Source of the DNA: Halogeometricum pallidum JCM 14848
GTDB taxonomy: Archaea; Halobacteriota; Halobacteria; Halobacteriales; Haloferacaceae
Direction: 5' to 3'
DNA: 64,000 nt
NCBI RefSeq assembly: GCF_000337095.1
Contig: NZ_AOIV01000041.1
Location: 40,570-104,569 of the forward strand
Part shown: positions 8,243 through 16,454 of the stretch, piece by piece
How positions within the stretch are numbered: the first letter of the stretch is position 1
Layout: every line of letters starts with the position of its first letter
Made by a program: the position numbers and the translations under genes
Notes under the pieces: model-generated
What the model saw: only the letters and a program-made list of their open reading frames with translations
Database searches by the model: none
What the model was told of the DNA's origin: nothing

Positions 8243-9216
8243 GTGGGTCCTGCACTGTCGCTCGCCCTCGAGTTGGACCTTTTCGAGTCGCTCGCGGACG
8301 CGGAGGCCCCGCTCACGGCCGCGGCCCTCGCCGACCGCCTCGACGCCCATCCTGACGGTATCGCTACGCTTTGCAACTTTCTGGTGGTTGGGGGTTATCT
8401 GGCGAGCAAAGCGGACGGCTACCGCCTCACCGGGATGACGGAGACATGGCTGCTGGCCGCGTCCGAGACCAATATGGGACCGTGGTTCGCGTTCTGGAAC
8501 GAACTCGTTTTCCCGTTCTGGGAGGGTGAACTCGAAACCGCGGTCAGGGAGGGCGAACCGAGCCAGTCGATCTACGAGTGGTTCGACGAGCAGCCCGGCC
8601 GCTGGACGGTCGCGCAGGCCGGCTTTCGGGCGGCCGCCTCTCTGCTGGTGGACGACGTGGTCGACGCGGTGACCGTTCCGGGCGGGAGCACGCGGCTCAT
8701 CGACGTCGGCGGGGGACACGGACTCTACGCCACCGAGTTGTGCCGCCGGCACCCAAATCTCTCGGCGACCGTTTTCGACCTCCCGGGGGCCGTCGAGGCC
8801 GTCGACGACGAGGTTCCGGACGCGGTGGCGGACCGAATCAGCACACGAGCGGGAGACTACCGGGCGGACGACCTCGGGGACGGCTACGACGTGGCGCTCC
8901 TATTCAACGTCGTCCACGCGCACGACTCGGGAGAAAACACTGCGCTGTTCGAGCGTGTGGCCGATTCGCTCGCGCCGGGCGGGCGGATTATCGTGCTGGA
9001 TCAGTGGGAGGGGAGCGGACGAACGCCGGTGAGTCCGGTCTCCGGTTCGTCGCGCTGACGTATCTGACGACCCTCGGAGCAACCGTCTACGCCCACAAGG
9101 AGGTCGCTTCGTGGCTCCGGGACGCCGGCTTCGCAGACGTCACCCAACAGAGCGTCGGCCCACTGTCGGGGCTGGCGCTCGTCGAAGCGACGAAGCGGTC
9201 AGTCATTCACGACTGA
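8243..9216 (+). pseudogene. SAM-dependent O-methyltransferase, N-truncated and frameshifted
   Basis: The frame from 8243 to about 9020 encodes a winged-helix dimerisation region and a class I methyltransferase core. These include the SAM motif LIDVGGGHG, the acidic residue region ATVFDLPG, and the LAPGGR strand. The reading frame then shifts near 9015-9040, and the conserved C-terminus (FVALTYLTTLG, then VASWLRDAGF) continues in another frame to 9216. The N-terminus also begins inside the usual first helix, with no start codon where the family has it, so about 20-30 residues appear to be missing. The stop codon falls inside a transposon-type hairpin at 9206-9225. I call it a pseudogene; a sequencing error could explain the frameshift but not the truncation. 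Confidence 0.75.
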
Positions 9217-9225
9217 AGTCGTGGA
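9206..9225. repeat. Transposon-end hairpin scar
   Basis: CACGACT and AGTCGTG pair around a GA turn (9208-9223), with a further wobble and one pair outside. Hairpins of this form are common at ends of haloarchaeal IS605/IS1341 elements. It overlaps the end of the methyltransferase pseudogene. Confidence 0.5.
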
Positions 9226-9399
9226 CTTGTCAGCGGACTCCCCTTCTGGCGTCGATTCGACGGAGGCGTGGAAATCACCATTCAGGTTCACGTCCCTGAT
9301 GTCAACGCACACGGCCAGGGGACGGCGGTCGGCGATGAAACGGTGCCGAAGCAGATGCGCCGTCTACGCGGCGAGTTCCTCGAACGGCCGACGAAATAG
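9217..9399 (+). pseudogene. Possible transposase C-terminal fragment
   Basis: Right after the hairpin scar a frame without start codon stays open for 60 codons. It contains VHVPDVNAHGQGTAVG, whose D-V-N-A resembles the RuvC-III motif of TnpB followed by a variable tail. If correct, this is the 3' end of an element whose middle was deleted. The match is short and the call is tentative. The rest of the gap to 9685 holds only a hairpin at 9499-9513 (CCCTCT/AGAGGG) followed by a T-rich stretch, possibly a terminator or the other element end. Confidence 0.35.
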
Positions 9400-9498
9400 A
9401 ACCGCCGTATCTCTATTTCACACGGCCCTCCGGACAATTGCTCGGTAGTTCGTCGGGACTGTGGACGGCCACGACTCGTCTTCAACAGCGCCACACTA

Positions 9499-9522
9499 CC
9501 CTCTATTAGAGGGAGTTTTCTT
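9499..9522 (+). terminator. Hairpin with T-rich tail
   Basis: CCCTCT-ATT-AGAGGG (9499-9513) is followed by AGTTTTCTTC. It could end transcription from the left or be the right end of the decayed transposon. Confidence 0.35.
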
Positions 9523-9685
9523 CGGTCGACGCTCCAATCGACCACGCTCGAACACCGGTATCCGGCCAATCTGTTATTGCCAACTTACTTGAGCGAGGAG
9601 GGTGTAGAATCTATATGAGTTCTCTCACATCTATTGAGTCGAAGCCGATTCTACCCATACAAATAGCTCTCGGAGTGGGTGGGTT

Positions 9686-10513
9686 GTGAACCCGAGTCGC
9701 GTCGACTCTCTCGTTGATCTGGCCTACGGCCTGTTGATCGCGGTCTCGGTCGGACTGATTGTCGTCGCCGGAAACGCTGTCGGGTTGGCGTTCGGATTTG
9801 GAGTGTTAGTCTCCTACGTCCTCCACGTCGTCTGGAAGATGGCCCGGTTCGACCCGAATTGGATGACGACGGCGGTCAAAGAAACCGTCGAGGAGACGGT
9901 CAACGAAACCGTCGAGGAGACAGTCGAGGAAACCGTTGAGGAGACAGTCGAGGAAACCGTCGAAGAGACGGTCGGAAAAACCGTTGACGAGACAGTCAAC
10001 GAGACGGTGGAGAAGACCGTCGAGGAGACGGTGGACGAGAAGGTCGGAGAGACGGTGGAAAAGACAGTCGGTGAAACCGTCGAGAAGACGGTGGGAGAGA
10101 CAGTAGAGAAGACCGTCGAGGAGAAGGTGGGCGAGACGGTCGAAAAGACGGTGGACGAGAAGGTTGGTGAGACGGTCGAAAAGACAGTCGGTGAAACTGT
10201 CGAGAAAACAGTTGGCGAGACGGTAGAGAAGACCGTCGAGGAGAAGGTGGGCGAGACGATGGAGAGAACCCTCGAAGAACAGCGTGCGGCCGAGAGGGCG
10301 AACGGGGAGGTGGAGGGGGCCGCCGAGGACGACGAAGTGGACGAGCCTTCCGAGGATGACGAGGTGGAGAACGTTGCTGAGGACGACGAAGTGGACGAGC
10401 ATTCCGAGGATGACGAGGTGAAGAACGTTGCTGAGGACGACGAAGTGGACAAGCCTTCCGAGGATGACGAGGTGGAGAAGGCAACCGAGGACGACGACAC
10501 AGAGAACCGATGA
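9686..10513 (+). CDS. Membrane-anchored protein of four-residue (ETVE) repeats with acidic tail
   Basis: This 275-aa protein starts at a GTG. Two hydrophobic segments (about residues 11-29 and 32-50) anchor it. Residues about 65-196 are an almost unbroken array of four-residue units of the type [E/D/G/N/K][T/K]V[E/G/D], with a Val at every fourth position and no Pro. Residues about 210-275 are a second repeat, EDDEV units with alternating 9-residue spacers. The first array should form a long charged helix; a strict period of four differs from the 3.5 of ordinary coiled coils. Function unknown. The stop overlaps the start of the phosphate transporter gene (ATGA), so the two are co-translated and probably work together. 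Confidence 0.8.
   Translation: MNPSRVDSLVDLAYGLLIAVSVGLIVVAGNAVGLAFGFGVLVSYVLHVVWKMARFDPNWMTTAVKETVEETVNETVEETVEETVEETVEETVEETVGKTVDETVNETVEKTVEETVDEKVGETVEKTVGETVEKTVGETVEKTVEEKVGETVEKTVDEKVGETVEKTVGETVEKTVGETVEKTVEEKVGETMERTLEEQRAAERANGEVEGAAEDDEVDEPSEDDEVENVAEDDEVDEHSEDDEVKNVAEDDEVDKPSEDDEVEKATEDDDTENR
10034..10273 (+). repeat. Two tandem 120-bp repeat units inside the tetrad-repeat gene
   Basis: Positions 10034-10153 and 10154-10273 encode nearly the same 40-residue block (beginning DEKVGETVEKTV), with differences mostly at third codon positions plus a diverged end in the second copy. The array therefore grew by in-frame duplication and has since been held by selection on the protein. 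Confidence 0.75.
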
Positions 10514-11688
10514 CAAGCCTCCTACTCGTCGTCGGCGTTCTCGTTGCGATGTTCGTCGCCTACAACATCGGGGGGTCGACCACGGGGCCGGCGTTCGGGC
10601 CGGCCGTCGGGGCCGGCGCCATCTCCAAACCCGTCGCCGCGGCGCTGATGGGCGTGTTCTTCTTCATCGGTGCCTGGACGCTGGGTCGGAACGTCGTGAC
10701 GAAACTCGGCACCGAACTGGTCGTCGACCCCGGTGTCTTCACGCTCGAATCCTCCATCGCGGTGCTGTTCTTTATCGGGGTCGCACTGCTGATCGGGAAC
10801 CTCTTCGGCGTCCCGGCCTCGACCTCGATGACCGCCGTGGGGGCAATCGCCGGCCTGGCGCTGGCCGGCGGCGTGCTTGATTTCGCCGTGATGGGACAGA
10901 TCGTCGTGTGGTGGGTCGTCTCGCCCATCATCGGCTTTTGGGTATCGCTGATCATCGGTCGGTACTTCTACGCGCGGCTGAACGGACTGATCGCGATGGA
11001 GCGCAGTACGGGTCCCCTGTTGGACCTCGACCGGTCCGGTGTCGTCCCCATCCCGCGGATTCACCGGACGACCAACCGTCGGGAGCTAGTCGGGACGGTT
11101 ACCGTCGTCGCCATCGGCTGTCTGATGGCCTTTTCCTCGGGCACCTCGAACATCGCCAACGCCGTCGCACCGCTGGTCGGCAGCGGCGAACTGGCCATGA
11201 ACCCGGCTATCATCTTCGGCGGTATCGCGGTCGCCATCGGTTCGTTCACCATCGCTCGACGAACCCTGGAGACGATGGGCAGTGACCTCACGGAACTCCC
11301 CCTCACCGCGGCCATCGTCGTCGCGTCGGTCTCCTCGACGCTGGTCGTCTTCCTCTCGGCGCTCGGCATTCCCGCGAGTTTCGTCATCATCGCCACCATG
11401 TCCATCGTCGGGTTGGGGTGGGGCCGAGCGACTCGACCGATGACCGGTTCCGAGATAGTCACCGGTAACGGCGGGGCCCCGATCACGGTCGACGCGCTGG
11501 CGGCCGAAACGGAGGGTGAGACGCTCCCTCCGATCGGCGCGGAGGACGCCGAGGACATCCCCGATCCGGGGGCGTTGTTCAATCCCGTGATGACCGCTCG
11601 GGTCGTCCTGATGCAGAACGTCGTGCCGGCCATCGCGACGCTCGGTGCCTACCTCACGTTCCGGTTCGTTCCGATATTCGGATTCTGA
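10510..11688 (+). CDS. pitA: PiT-family inorganic phosphate transporter
   Basis: This 392-aa polytopic protein has about ten hydrophobic segments in two homologous halves, as in PiT (PF01384) cation-phosphate symporters. Each half carries the family signature in diverged form: AYNIGGSTTGPAFGPAVGAG near residue 16 and SSGTSNIANAVAPLVGSG near residue 210. It probably imports phosphate (or metal-phosphate) with H+ or Na+. A central polar loop separates the halves and the C-terminal quarter ends in another membrane segment. PiT genes usually pair with a PhoU-like DUF47 gene; here the upstream partner is instead the tetrad-repeat membrane protein, overlapping by 4 bp. Confidence 0.88.
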   Translation: MTSLLLVVGVLVAMFVAYNIGGSTTGPAFGPAVGAGAISKPVAAALMGVFFFIGAWTLGRNVVTKLGTELVVDPGVFTLESSIAVLFFIGVALLIGNLFGVPASTSMTAVGAIAGLALAGGVLDFAVMGQIVVWWVVSPIIGFWVSLIIGRYFYARLNGLIAMERSTGPLLDLDRSGVVPIPRIHRTTNRRELVGTVTVVAIGCLMAFSSGTSNIANAVAPLVGSGELAMNPAIIFGGIAVAIGSFTIARRTLETMGSDLTELPLTAAIVVASVSSTLVVFLSALGIPASFVIIATMSIVGLGWGRATRPMTGSEIVTGNGGAPITVDALAAETEGETLPPIGAEDAEDIPDPGALFNPVMTARVVLMQNVVPAIATLGAYLTFRFVPIFGF

Positions 11689-11744
11689 GCCGGAGCCGAC
11701 TCGAACCGCGTTCCGTCTCCTGACCGATTCAGCGAGCGGGTTGT

Positions 11745-13361
11745 TCAGTCCACGAACTCTACCCCCCTGATCTCGAATCGCGCGCCCCCGTCCGTTCCCT
11801 CTGTCGCGCGGATGTCCCAGCCGTGAGCATCAGCGACTTGTGTGACGATGCTCAGTCCGAAGCCGGTTCCGTCCTCGGCGGTCGAGTAGCCCGCGTCAAA
11901 TACCCCGTCGCGGTCGTCTTCGGGGATGCCGGGACCATCGTCCTCGACGTAGAATCCGTCAGCCAGTTCACCGACAGTGACAGTCACGTCCGCACCGCCG
12001 TGCTCGATAGCGTTCCGAATGAGGTTCTCGAACAGTTGCTGGACGCGGCTCCGGTCGGCCTGAATCGTCCGATCAATCTGTATCACAATCGTTGCCTGAG
12101 CCGTCTCGACGGTTTGCCAGCACGTCTCGATAAGCTCCCTGACAGCAACCGCCTCTAGTTCACCGACCTGCTCGCCTTCACGAGCGAGTGTGAGCAGGTC
12201 GTCGATCAACACCTCGATCCGAGTATGGGCCCGTACGACGTGGTCGAGGTGCTCACTGTCACACTCCGTCCGTGCCAGATCGACCCGTCCCTGCGCCACG
12301 TTGAGCGGGTTCCGGAGGTCGTGCGAAATGACGTTGGCGAACTCTTCGAGCCGTTCGTTCGTCTGCTCTAACTCGCGGCGATAGCGCTCACGTTGGGTGA
12401 TATCGGTGAGCGTGATCAGTTGACCGGTCGCTACCTCTCCCGACAGGAACGGGCTACTCGACACCTGATAGACTCGCGGCCCGGCTTCGTTCTCGATCTC
12501 GATGAACTCGGTCGTCTCAGCAAGCGCATCTACGACGCGGGGAATCACGGAGTGGACTGATTCCCCGAGCGACCCCTGCAGGGTCGGAAGAAGCTCGACC
12601 GCTGCGTGGTTGTAATCTCGGATACGCTCGTCTTGGTCGAGAAAGATCGCGGGCGCTTCGGTTCCGCTGGTGAGCTGAACGGTTTCGAACTGTCGAAAGT
12701 AGACGAACAAGGTTCCGACGGCGAAAATCGCCACTCCCGGCGGCTCGTACATGAGCGGCAGTAGTGCCGGGATCTGCTCGGCGAGTATCGTGACTCCCGC
12801 CGGGAGGCCGGTGAGTCCGAGAAGGACGACGAGCGGACGCGTATCGGTTCCGGTATGGTACAGCCGTTCGAATAGCATGAAGAATCCGACAGCGATGACT
12901 GCATACGACAGGCCGAGGAAGATCCAATAGAGGGGGTTGTGTTGGACGGCGAGATGCGGGAACGGGTCACTCGCCCACGTCGTCGTAAAGAAGAGGTGGT
13001 GCAGTGGATTTGTGAGCTTCAAAAGAACCGTGAAGAGAAAGATCCCAGCGGCGACTCGTCGATAGGGCATCTGTCGGGGGGGACGACCGGTATAGGCGGC
13101 GCACAGATAGAGGAAGGCACCGACCGAAACGAACGCGGAACTGATGCCGAGGAGATAGAACGCCAGTCTCACGGAATCGAGTGGCGCTACGAGGTATCCG
13201 ACGTAGCCGATTGCCCAGACCCCGACCGTAAACAGCAGTACAACGAATCCGTCACGGGTCCCTCGATGCTGTATCTTTCTCGCCTGCGGAATACTAGCGA
13301 GGCAAATCAGCGCGGAGAGAGCAAAAATGACGACGTGGGCGACGAACGAGAGAGTAGACAA
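11745..13361 (-). CDS. 7TM-PAS sensor histidine kinase
   Basis: Seven hydrophobic segments fill the first 220 residues or so (7TM histidine-kinase sensor type). A PAS-like domain follows (IFLDQDERIRDYN onward), then the HisKA H-box VISHDLRNPLN and a full HATPase_c domain with N-box NLIRNAIEHG, G1 DDGPGIP and G2 GTGFGLSIV. It should autophosphorylate on the H-box His; no partner response regulator is adjacent. I place the start at the TTG at 13361: an AATTATA box lies about 30-35 nt upstream, and longer starts would run into the neighbouring gene. The ligand is unknown. Confidence 0.82.
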   Translation of the reverse strand: MSTLSFVAHVVIFALSALICLASIPQARKIQHRGTRDGFVVLLFTVGVWAIGYVGYLVAPLDSVRLAFYLLGISSAFVSVGAFLYLCAAYTGRPPRQMPYRRVAAGIFLFTVLLKLTNPLHHLFFTTTWASDPFPHLAVQHNPLYWIFLGLSYAVIAVGFFMLFERLYHTGTDTRPLVVLLGLTGLPAGVTILAEQIPALLPLMYEPPGVAIFAVGTLFVYFRQFETVQLTSGTEAPAIFLDQDERIRDYNHAAVELLPTLQGSLGESVHSVIPRVVDALAETTEFIEIENEAGPRVYQVSSSPFLSGEVATGQLITLTDITQRERYRRELEQTNERLEEFANVISHDLRNPLNVAQGRVDLARTECDSEHLDHVVRAHTRIEVLIDDLLTLAREGEQVGELEAVAVRELIETCWQTVETAQATIVIQIDRTIQADRSRVQQLFENLIRNAIEHGGADVTVTVGELADGFYVEDDGPGIPEDDRDGVFDAGYSTAEDGTGFGLSIVTQVADAHGWDIRATEGTDGGARFEIRGVEFVD

Positions 13362-13422
13362 GATCCTGTCGTCCCTAAATACGTTCGCCGTATAATTGCT
13401 TACGGCATCCGCCGGTAGTCTC

Positions 13423-14187
13423 TCACTCCCCGAACAGCGGTTCGCCCGGGTGGAACTGAACCTCACCCTTGACGGAGACGCGTGCGAGTGCCCGGTCACC
13501 GATGCCGAGTTCGCGAAGCGGTTCCGCGCGGTGAGAGTCGCCGAACGCCACCGAAACCTCGTCAGTGAACGGCCACGCGCCAATCTCACCGTGTACCTCG
13601 TTCGGGACGCGCAGCAACGTGTCGTCTTTGACAGTGTACGTGTAGCCGTCGTCCCGCATCTCCATCGACGGCGGATAGGTGGTCTCGAAGGTGATGAACC
13701 GGTCGCCGTCGACGGTGACGGTCGTTCGTCGGCGGGTACCGTCGTCCCTGTGGGTGATGTCGGCTACGACTTTCGGGAACCCCCAGATATCGACCCCGAG
13801 GGCTTTGGCCGGTTCCGTCGTCACCGGCAGATACCACATGTAGCCGCTCGTCCCGTGGGTCAGCGCCGACAGATACGGAACCGTCGTCGCCGACTCGTGA
13901 ACGGCGGGCAGAACGACGGCAAACTCGTTGTACGGGTCGATCTCGCCGTTGCCGATGCGATGATACTCGACGCTGAGAAACGTCACCGCCGCTTTTCCGC
14001 CCGCCGTCACCCGCATGGGTCGTAGCCCGTCGGGCAACAACGCCGCGAGTTGCCGTCTCGGGACCGTGAACACGGCCCCCAGCATCGTCGCTTCGGTCGA
14101 CAACGGGAGGGTAACCGTCTCCCCCGTCGAGAGCGTCACCGGTTCCGTCTCATCGGATGCTGGTGGTGAGGCGTGGTCTGTCCCCAT
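13423..14187 (-). CDS. Acetoacetate decarboxylase family protein
   Basis: The protein is 254 aa when started at the ATG at 14187. A CTTTATTTC box about 25-30 nt upstream supports a leaderless transcript from this ATG, although the frame stays open further up. It belongs to the ADC fold: VFTVPRRQLAALLP and LSVEYHRIG in the first half, then YLPVTTEPAKALGVDIWGFPK, where the Lys of GFPK matches the Schiff-base lysine region of acetoacetate decarboxylase. Haloarchaeal members are not all decarboxylases, so the substrate is open. It lies on the same strand as, and upstream of, the sensor kinase gene. Confidence 0.75.
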   Translation of the reverse strand: MGTDHASPPASDETEPVTLSTGETVTLPLSTEATMLGAVFTVPRRQLAALLPDGLRPMRVTAGGKAAVTFLSVEYHRIGNGEIDPYNEFAVVLPAVHESATTVPYLSALTHGTSGYMWYLPVTTEPAKALGVDIWGFPKVVADITHRDDGTRRRTTVTVDGDRFITFETTYPPSMEMRDDGYTYTVKDDTLLRVPNEVHGEIGAWPFTDEVSVAFGDSHRAEPLRELGIGDRALARVSVKGEVQFHPGEPLFGE

Positions 14188-14717
14188 AAGATGATACACC
14201 GTGGCAGAAGGAAATAAAGCTAGATACCGCACTCGGGGAGCGGTCACGGCGCCGTCGTGAACTGATTCTACGGGTGGGTTGGAACTGTTCAGCTTCCATC
14301 AACTCAAATACTGGAATCATATATCTCCAAAATGCTGTTGTATCTCCCGATTGTATCTATCTATTGGGTTGAATAGACCCATCTATGGGCCGATTGACCT
14401 CGCTGAAGCGCTTCTAGGGACCGAACTCGCCGAGCAGGTGAGAGACGCGGGCGTATCGGCCACAGAAGTCCCAATCGAAGCAGGCGGGCTATCACATCCG
14501 GAGAGCCCCATTTTCTCCAAGGCCCACGCTCGCGTAGCGGTAGAGACGGCCGGCGACTACCGGTGGAACTGTCGCGGAACGACCGTTTCTAACGATCAGT
14601 CTTCGGTACCGATACACGCTATCGCACGAACCGGGGGGATTGCTGAGACGACCGTCTTTTTGCGTGTTATTATCAAACACGTCACTTATCTCCTCGGACT
14701 GCGTACTAGGATTCACA
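14188..14717. other. Gene-free stretch with a coding-like relic
   Basis: No intact gene is seen in these 530 bases. About 14395-14540 reads as protein-like sequence on the plus strand (PIDLAEALLGTELAEQ and onward) without start codon or recognisable family, in keeping with a gene relic. The start of the stretch carries the promoter of the decarboxylase-like gene at about 14211-14219 (minus strand). Confidence 0.4.
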
Positions 14718-15119
14718 ATGAAGGGGGATGTCCGGTTGGAGGACTTGACAAAAGCCGGACTAAAAAGGTACAAACAGGAATCGATTGTCGAGGAAGTCAA
14801 CACTGCAGTCGGGTCGATAATCGCGGGCTTCGAAGAACACTCCGGCAAGCATCTCAGAGATAAAGACGTTCACATCGCGAGATTCGAACTTGACGTCTAC
14901 GAAGAGGGCTCGAGTGAGAAATCACACTTCGTCTACAGTCGTTCTCGCGGGTTCGGTCTGACGTCCCCGTTCGGGAGTGGTTTCCAGTTGCCGTGGCCGT
15001 TCCCGCCTCACAAGCACTGCACGTGGACTCACTGTATCGACCTGGAGATTCCAATTCCCGGTTCGGACACCGTGATTGTCGTTCCCATCTGTATCGACGT
15101 AGAGTACCCCTGCTGGTAG
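14718..15119 (+). CDS. Hypothetical protein with Cys/Trp-rich C-terminus
   Basis: This 133-aa protein begins MKGDVRLEDLTKAG. The first half is charged and helical; the second half is rich in Phe, Pro and His, ends in a short beta-type region and carries four Cys (HCTWTHC, VPICIDVEYPCW). No family was recognised. The ATG at 14718 is chosen because the codons before it look non-coding. The closely spaced Cys and His residues could bind a metal or form disulfides. No partner genes are near, and base composition is lower in GC than the DNA to its right. Confidence 0.55.
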   Translation: MKGDVRLEDLTKAGLKRYKQESIVEEVNTAVGSIIAGFEEHSGKHLRDKDVHIARFELDVYEEGSSEKSHFVYSRSRGFGLTSPFGSGFQLPWPFPPHKHCTWTHCIDLEIPIPGSDTVIVVPICIDVEYPCW

Positions 15120-15356
15120 AACAGGGACGGTTCCGACGGAAGAACTGCGGACTCCGCACACCGACTTATTCAACGAGATGAGCCCGTTGCTGACTGCACC
15201 TTCTCCGTTCAACAACCCGTTCGTCTCAACTACGCGGGGTTCCAACTGACGCCTCATTCCGAGACGGGGCGTACACCTGACTCCCGGTGTGTTCGAAACG
15301 CCGTACTACAGCACCGTATCTCGCCAAGGCGGATCTATATCGCCCCCGTGTGGCGC

Positions 15357-16130
15357 TTAGTAGTCCTGTCTCTCCAGTTCGATGATGTTCGCCGCGTCAG
15401 ACACCGCCCGCGGGAGTTCCTCCGTGAAGTAGTCGTCCTGCGCGCGACTCGCGGGGACGGCGACGCTGATGGCACCTCTGACCGACACGTCGTCGGACTG
15501 GGTGTCCCTGATGGGGGCCGCGACGCAGCAGAGGCCGTTCAGTTGCTCCTCGTAGTCGAAGGCGACGCCCTCCGTGCGCGCCGTCTCCAGTTCCGCGTCC
15601 AGTTTCTCCCGGTCGGTGATCGTTCGCGGCGTCGTGGCCGGCAGTCCGTGTCGCTCGACGATTTCGTCGACGCGTTCGGACGACACCTGCGAGAGGAACG
15701 CCTTGCCGAGCGCGTTGTCGTGCAGTCGCTTTCGGTTCCCCGCGGTGTCGAAGTTGACCGCGTCCTCCCCGCGATTGTCGTAGATGTAGTAGCCGTAGCC
15801 GTGCTCTTCGACCATCAAGATGCAGAGTTCGCCCGTCTCGCGGGCGAGTTCGTCCACCTTCGCTTTCCCCGCCTGGTACGTGCTCATCTGAGAGACGACG
15901 TCGTGTCCCATCGTCAGCAGGTTCAGACTGACCCTGTAGCCGTCGCGTTCGCGGACCACGAACTCCGCGTCCTCCAGTGTCTTCAGGTGGTAGTGCGTCG
16001 TGCTCTTCGCGATGCCCAGACGCTCTGCTACCTCCGTCGCCGTGGTTCGCTCTCGGCCGGCGAGAAAGCCGAGAATCTCCAGCGTCCGTTCGGAGGCTTC
16101 GATTCGCTTCGTCCCTGTTTCGCGTGCCAT
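15357..16130 (-). CDS. IclR-family transcriptional regulator (first)
   Basis: This 257-aa protein starts at the ATG at 16130. The N-terminal winged helix spans about residues 10-70 (TATEVAERLGIAKSTTHYHL is the recognition region). The C-terminal IclR ligand-binding domain runs to the end, with the usual LHDNALGKAFLSQ and GLCCVAAPIRD segments. It is divergent from the amidohydrolase-DUF59-ADH genes and a perfect inverted repeat lies between them, so it most likely controls that cluster and itself in response to a small organic ligand. Confidence 0.88.
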   Translation of the reverse strand: MARETGTKRIEASERTLEILGFLAGRERTTATEVAERLGIAKSTTHYHLKTLEDAEFVVRERDGYRVSLNLLTMGHDVVSQMSTYQAGKAKVDELARETGELCILMVEEHGYGYYIYDNRGEDAVNFDTAGNRKRLHDNALGKAFLSQVSSERVDEIVERHGLPATTPRTITDREKLDAELETARTEGVAFDYEEQLNGLCCVAAPIRDTQSDDVSVRGAISVAVPASRAQDDYFTEELPRAVSDAANIIELERQDY

Positions 16131-16224
16131 GGTCGTCCCTTCGGACCGAACAGTAATCAATTTTCACCACAGTAGAACCGCCGCTCGCGTCGCACGACGG
16201 CTGAGTTCCCGCTATCGTCCATAT

Positions 16225-16246
16225 ATTACAGAACTATGGCTGTAAT
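16225..16246. promoter_or_regulatory. Candidate operator of the first IclR regulator
   Basis: ATTACAG (16225-16231) and CTGTAAT (16240-16246) form a perfect inverted repeat with an 8-bp spacer. It sits in the 324-bp gap between the divergent regulator and amidohydrolase genes, about 95 bp from the regulator start. Binding is inferred. Confidence 0.5.
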
Positions 16247-16420
16247 CAAATCTGGCATCGTGTTCGACAGCGTAGAACCCACTTCGGCCTCGACGGCGCG
16301 TTCGCAGACGCCGGTTTAACCCTGAGCTCGCGTGTCGAATGTCTCCGGTTCCGGGTGTTCGACAGGATTGAACGGACCACGAAAGGGAGTTTCAGCCGCC
16401 GAGGCGTATCTCACCAAAAC

Positions 16421-16430
16421 AATTATTATG
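16421..16430 (+). promoter_or_regulatory. TATA box of the amidohydrolase operon
   Basis: AATTATTATG lies 25-34 nt upstream of the amidohydrolase ATG at 16455, the spacing of a leaderless haloarchaeal transcript. Confidence 0.5.
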
Positions 16431-16454
16431 GTATGTTCATGAGTCCCATACGGG

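Noticed and set aside
8107-8355. 82-codon plus-strand frame before the methyltransferase pseudogene
   Set aside because: The second half is an Arg/Pro-rich shadow of the methyltransferase, and the first half has no family or haloarchaeal acidic bias.
10034-10273. Tandem repeats as a CRISPR array
   Set aside because: The repeats are directly adjacent, in frame, coding and have no spacers; no cas genes are present anywhere in the window.
9806-10516. Long open frames on the minus strand across the tetrad-repeat gene
   Set aside because: They arise because the 12-bp repeat has no stop in several frames. The plus frame has membrane helices, acidic composition and is coupled to the transporter.
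14279-14863. Plus-strand frame of 194 codons
   Set aside because: It mixes a coding-like relic with unrelated sequence and overlaps the better-supported gene at 14718 in another frame.
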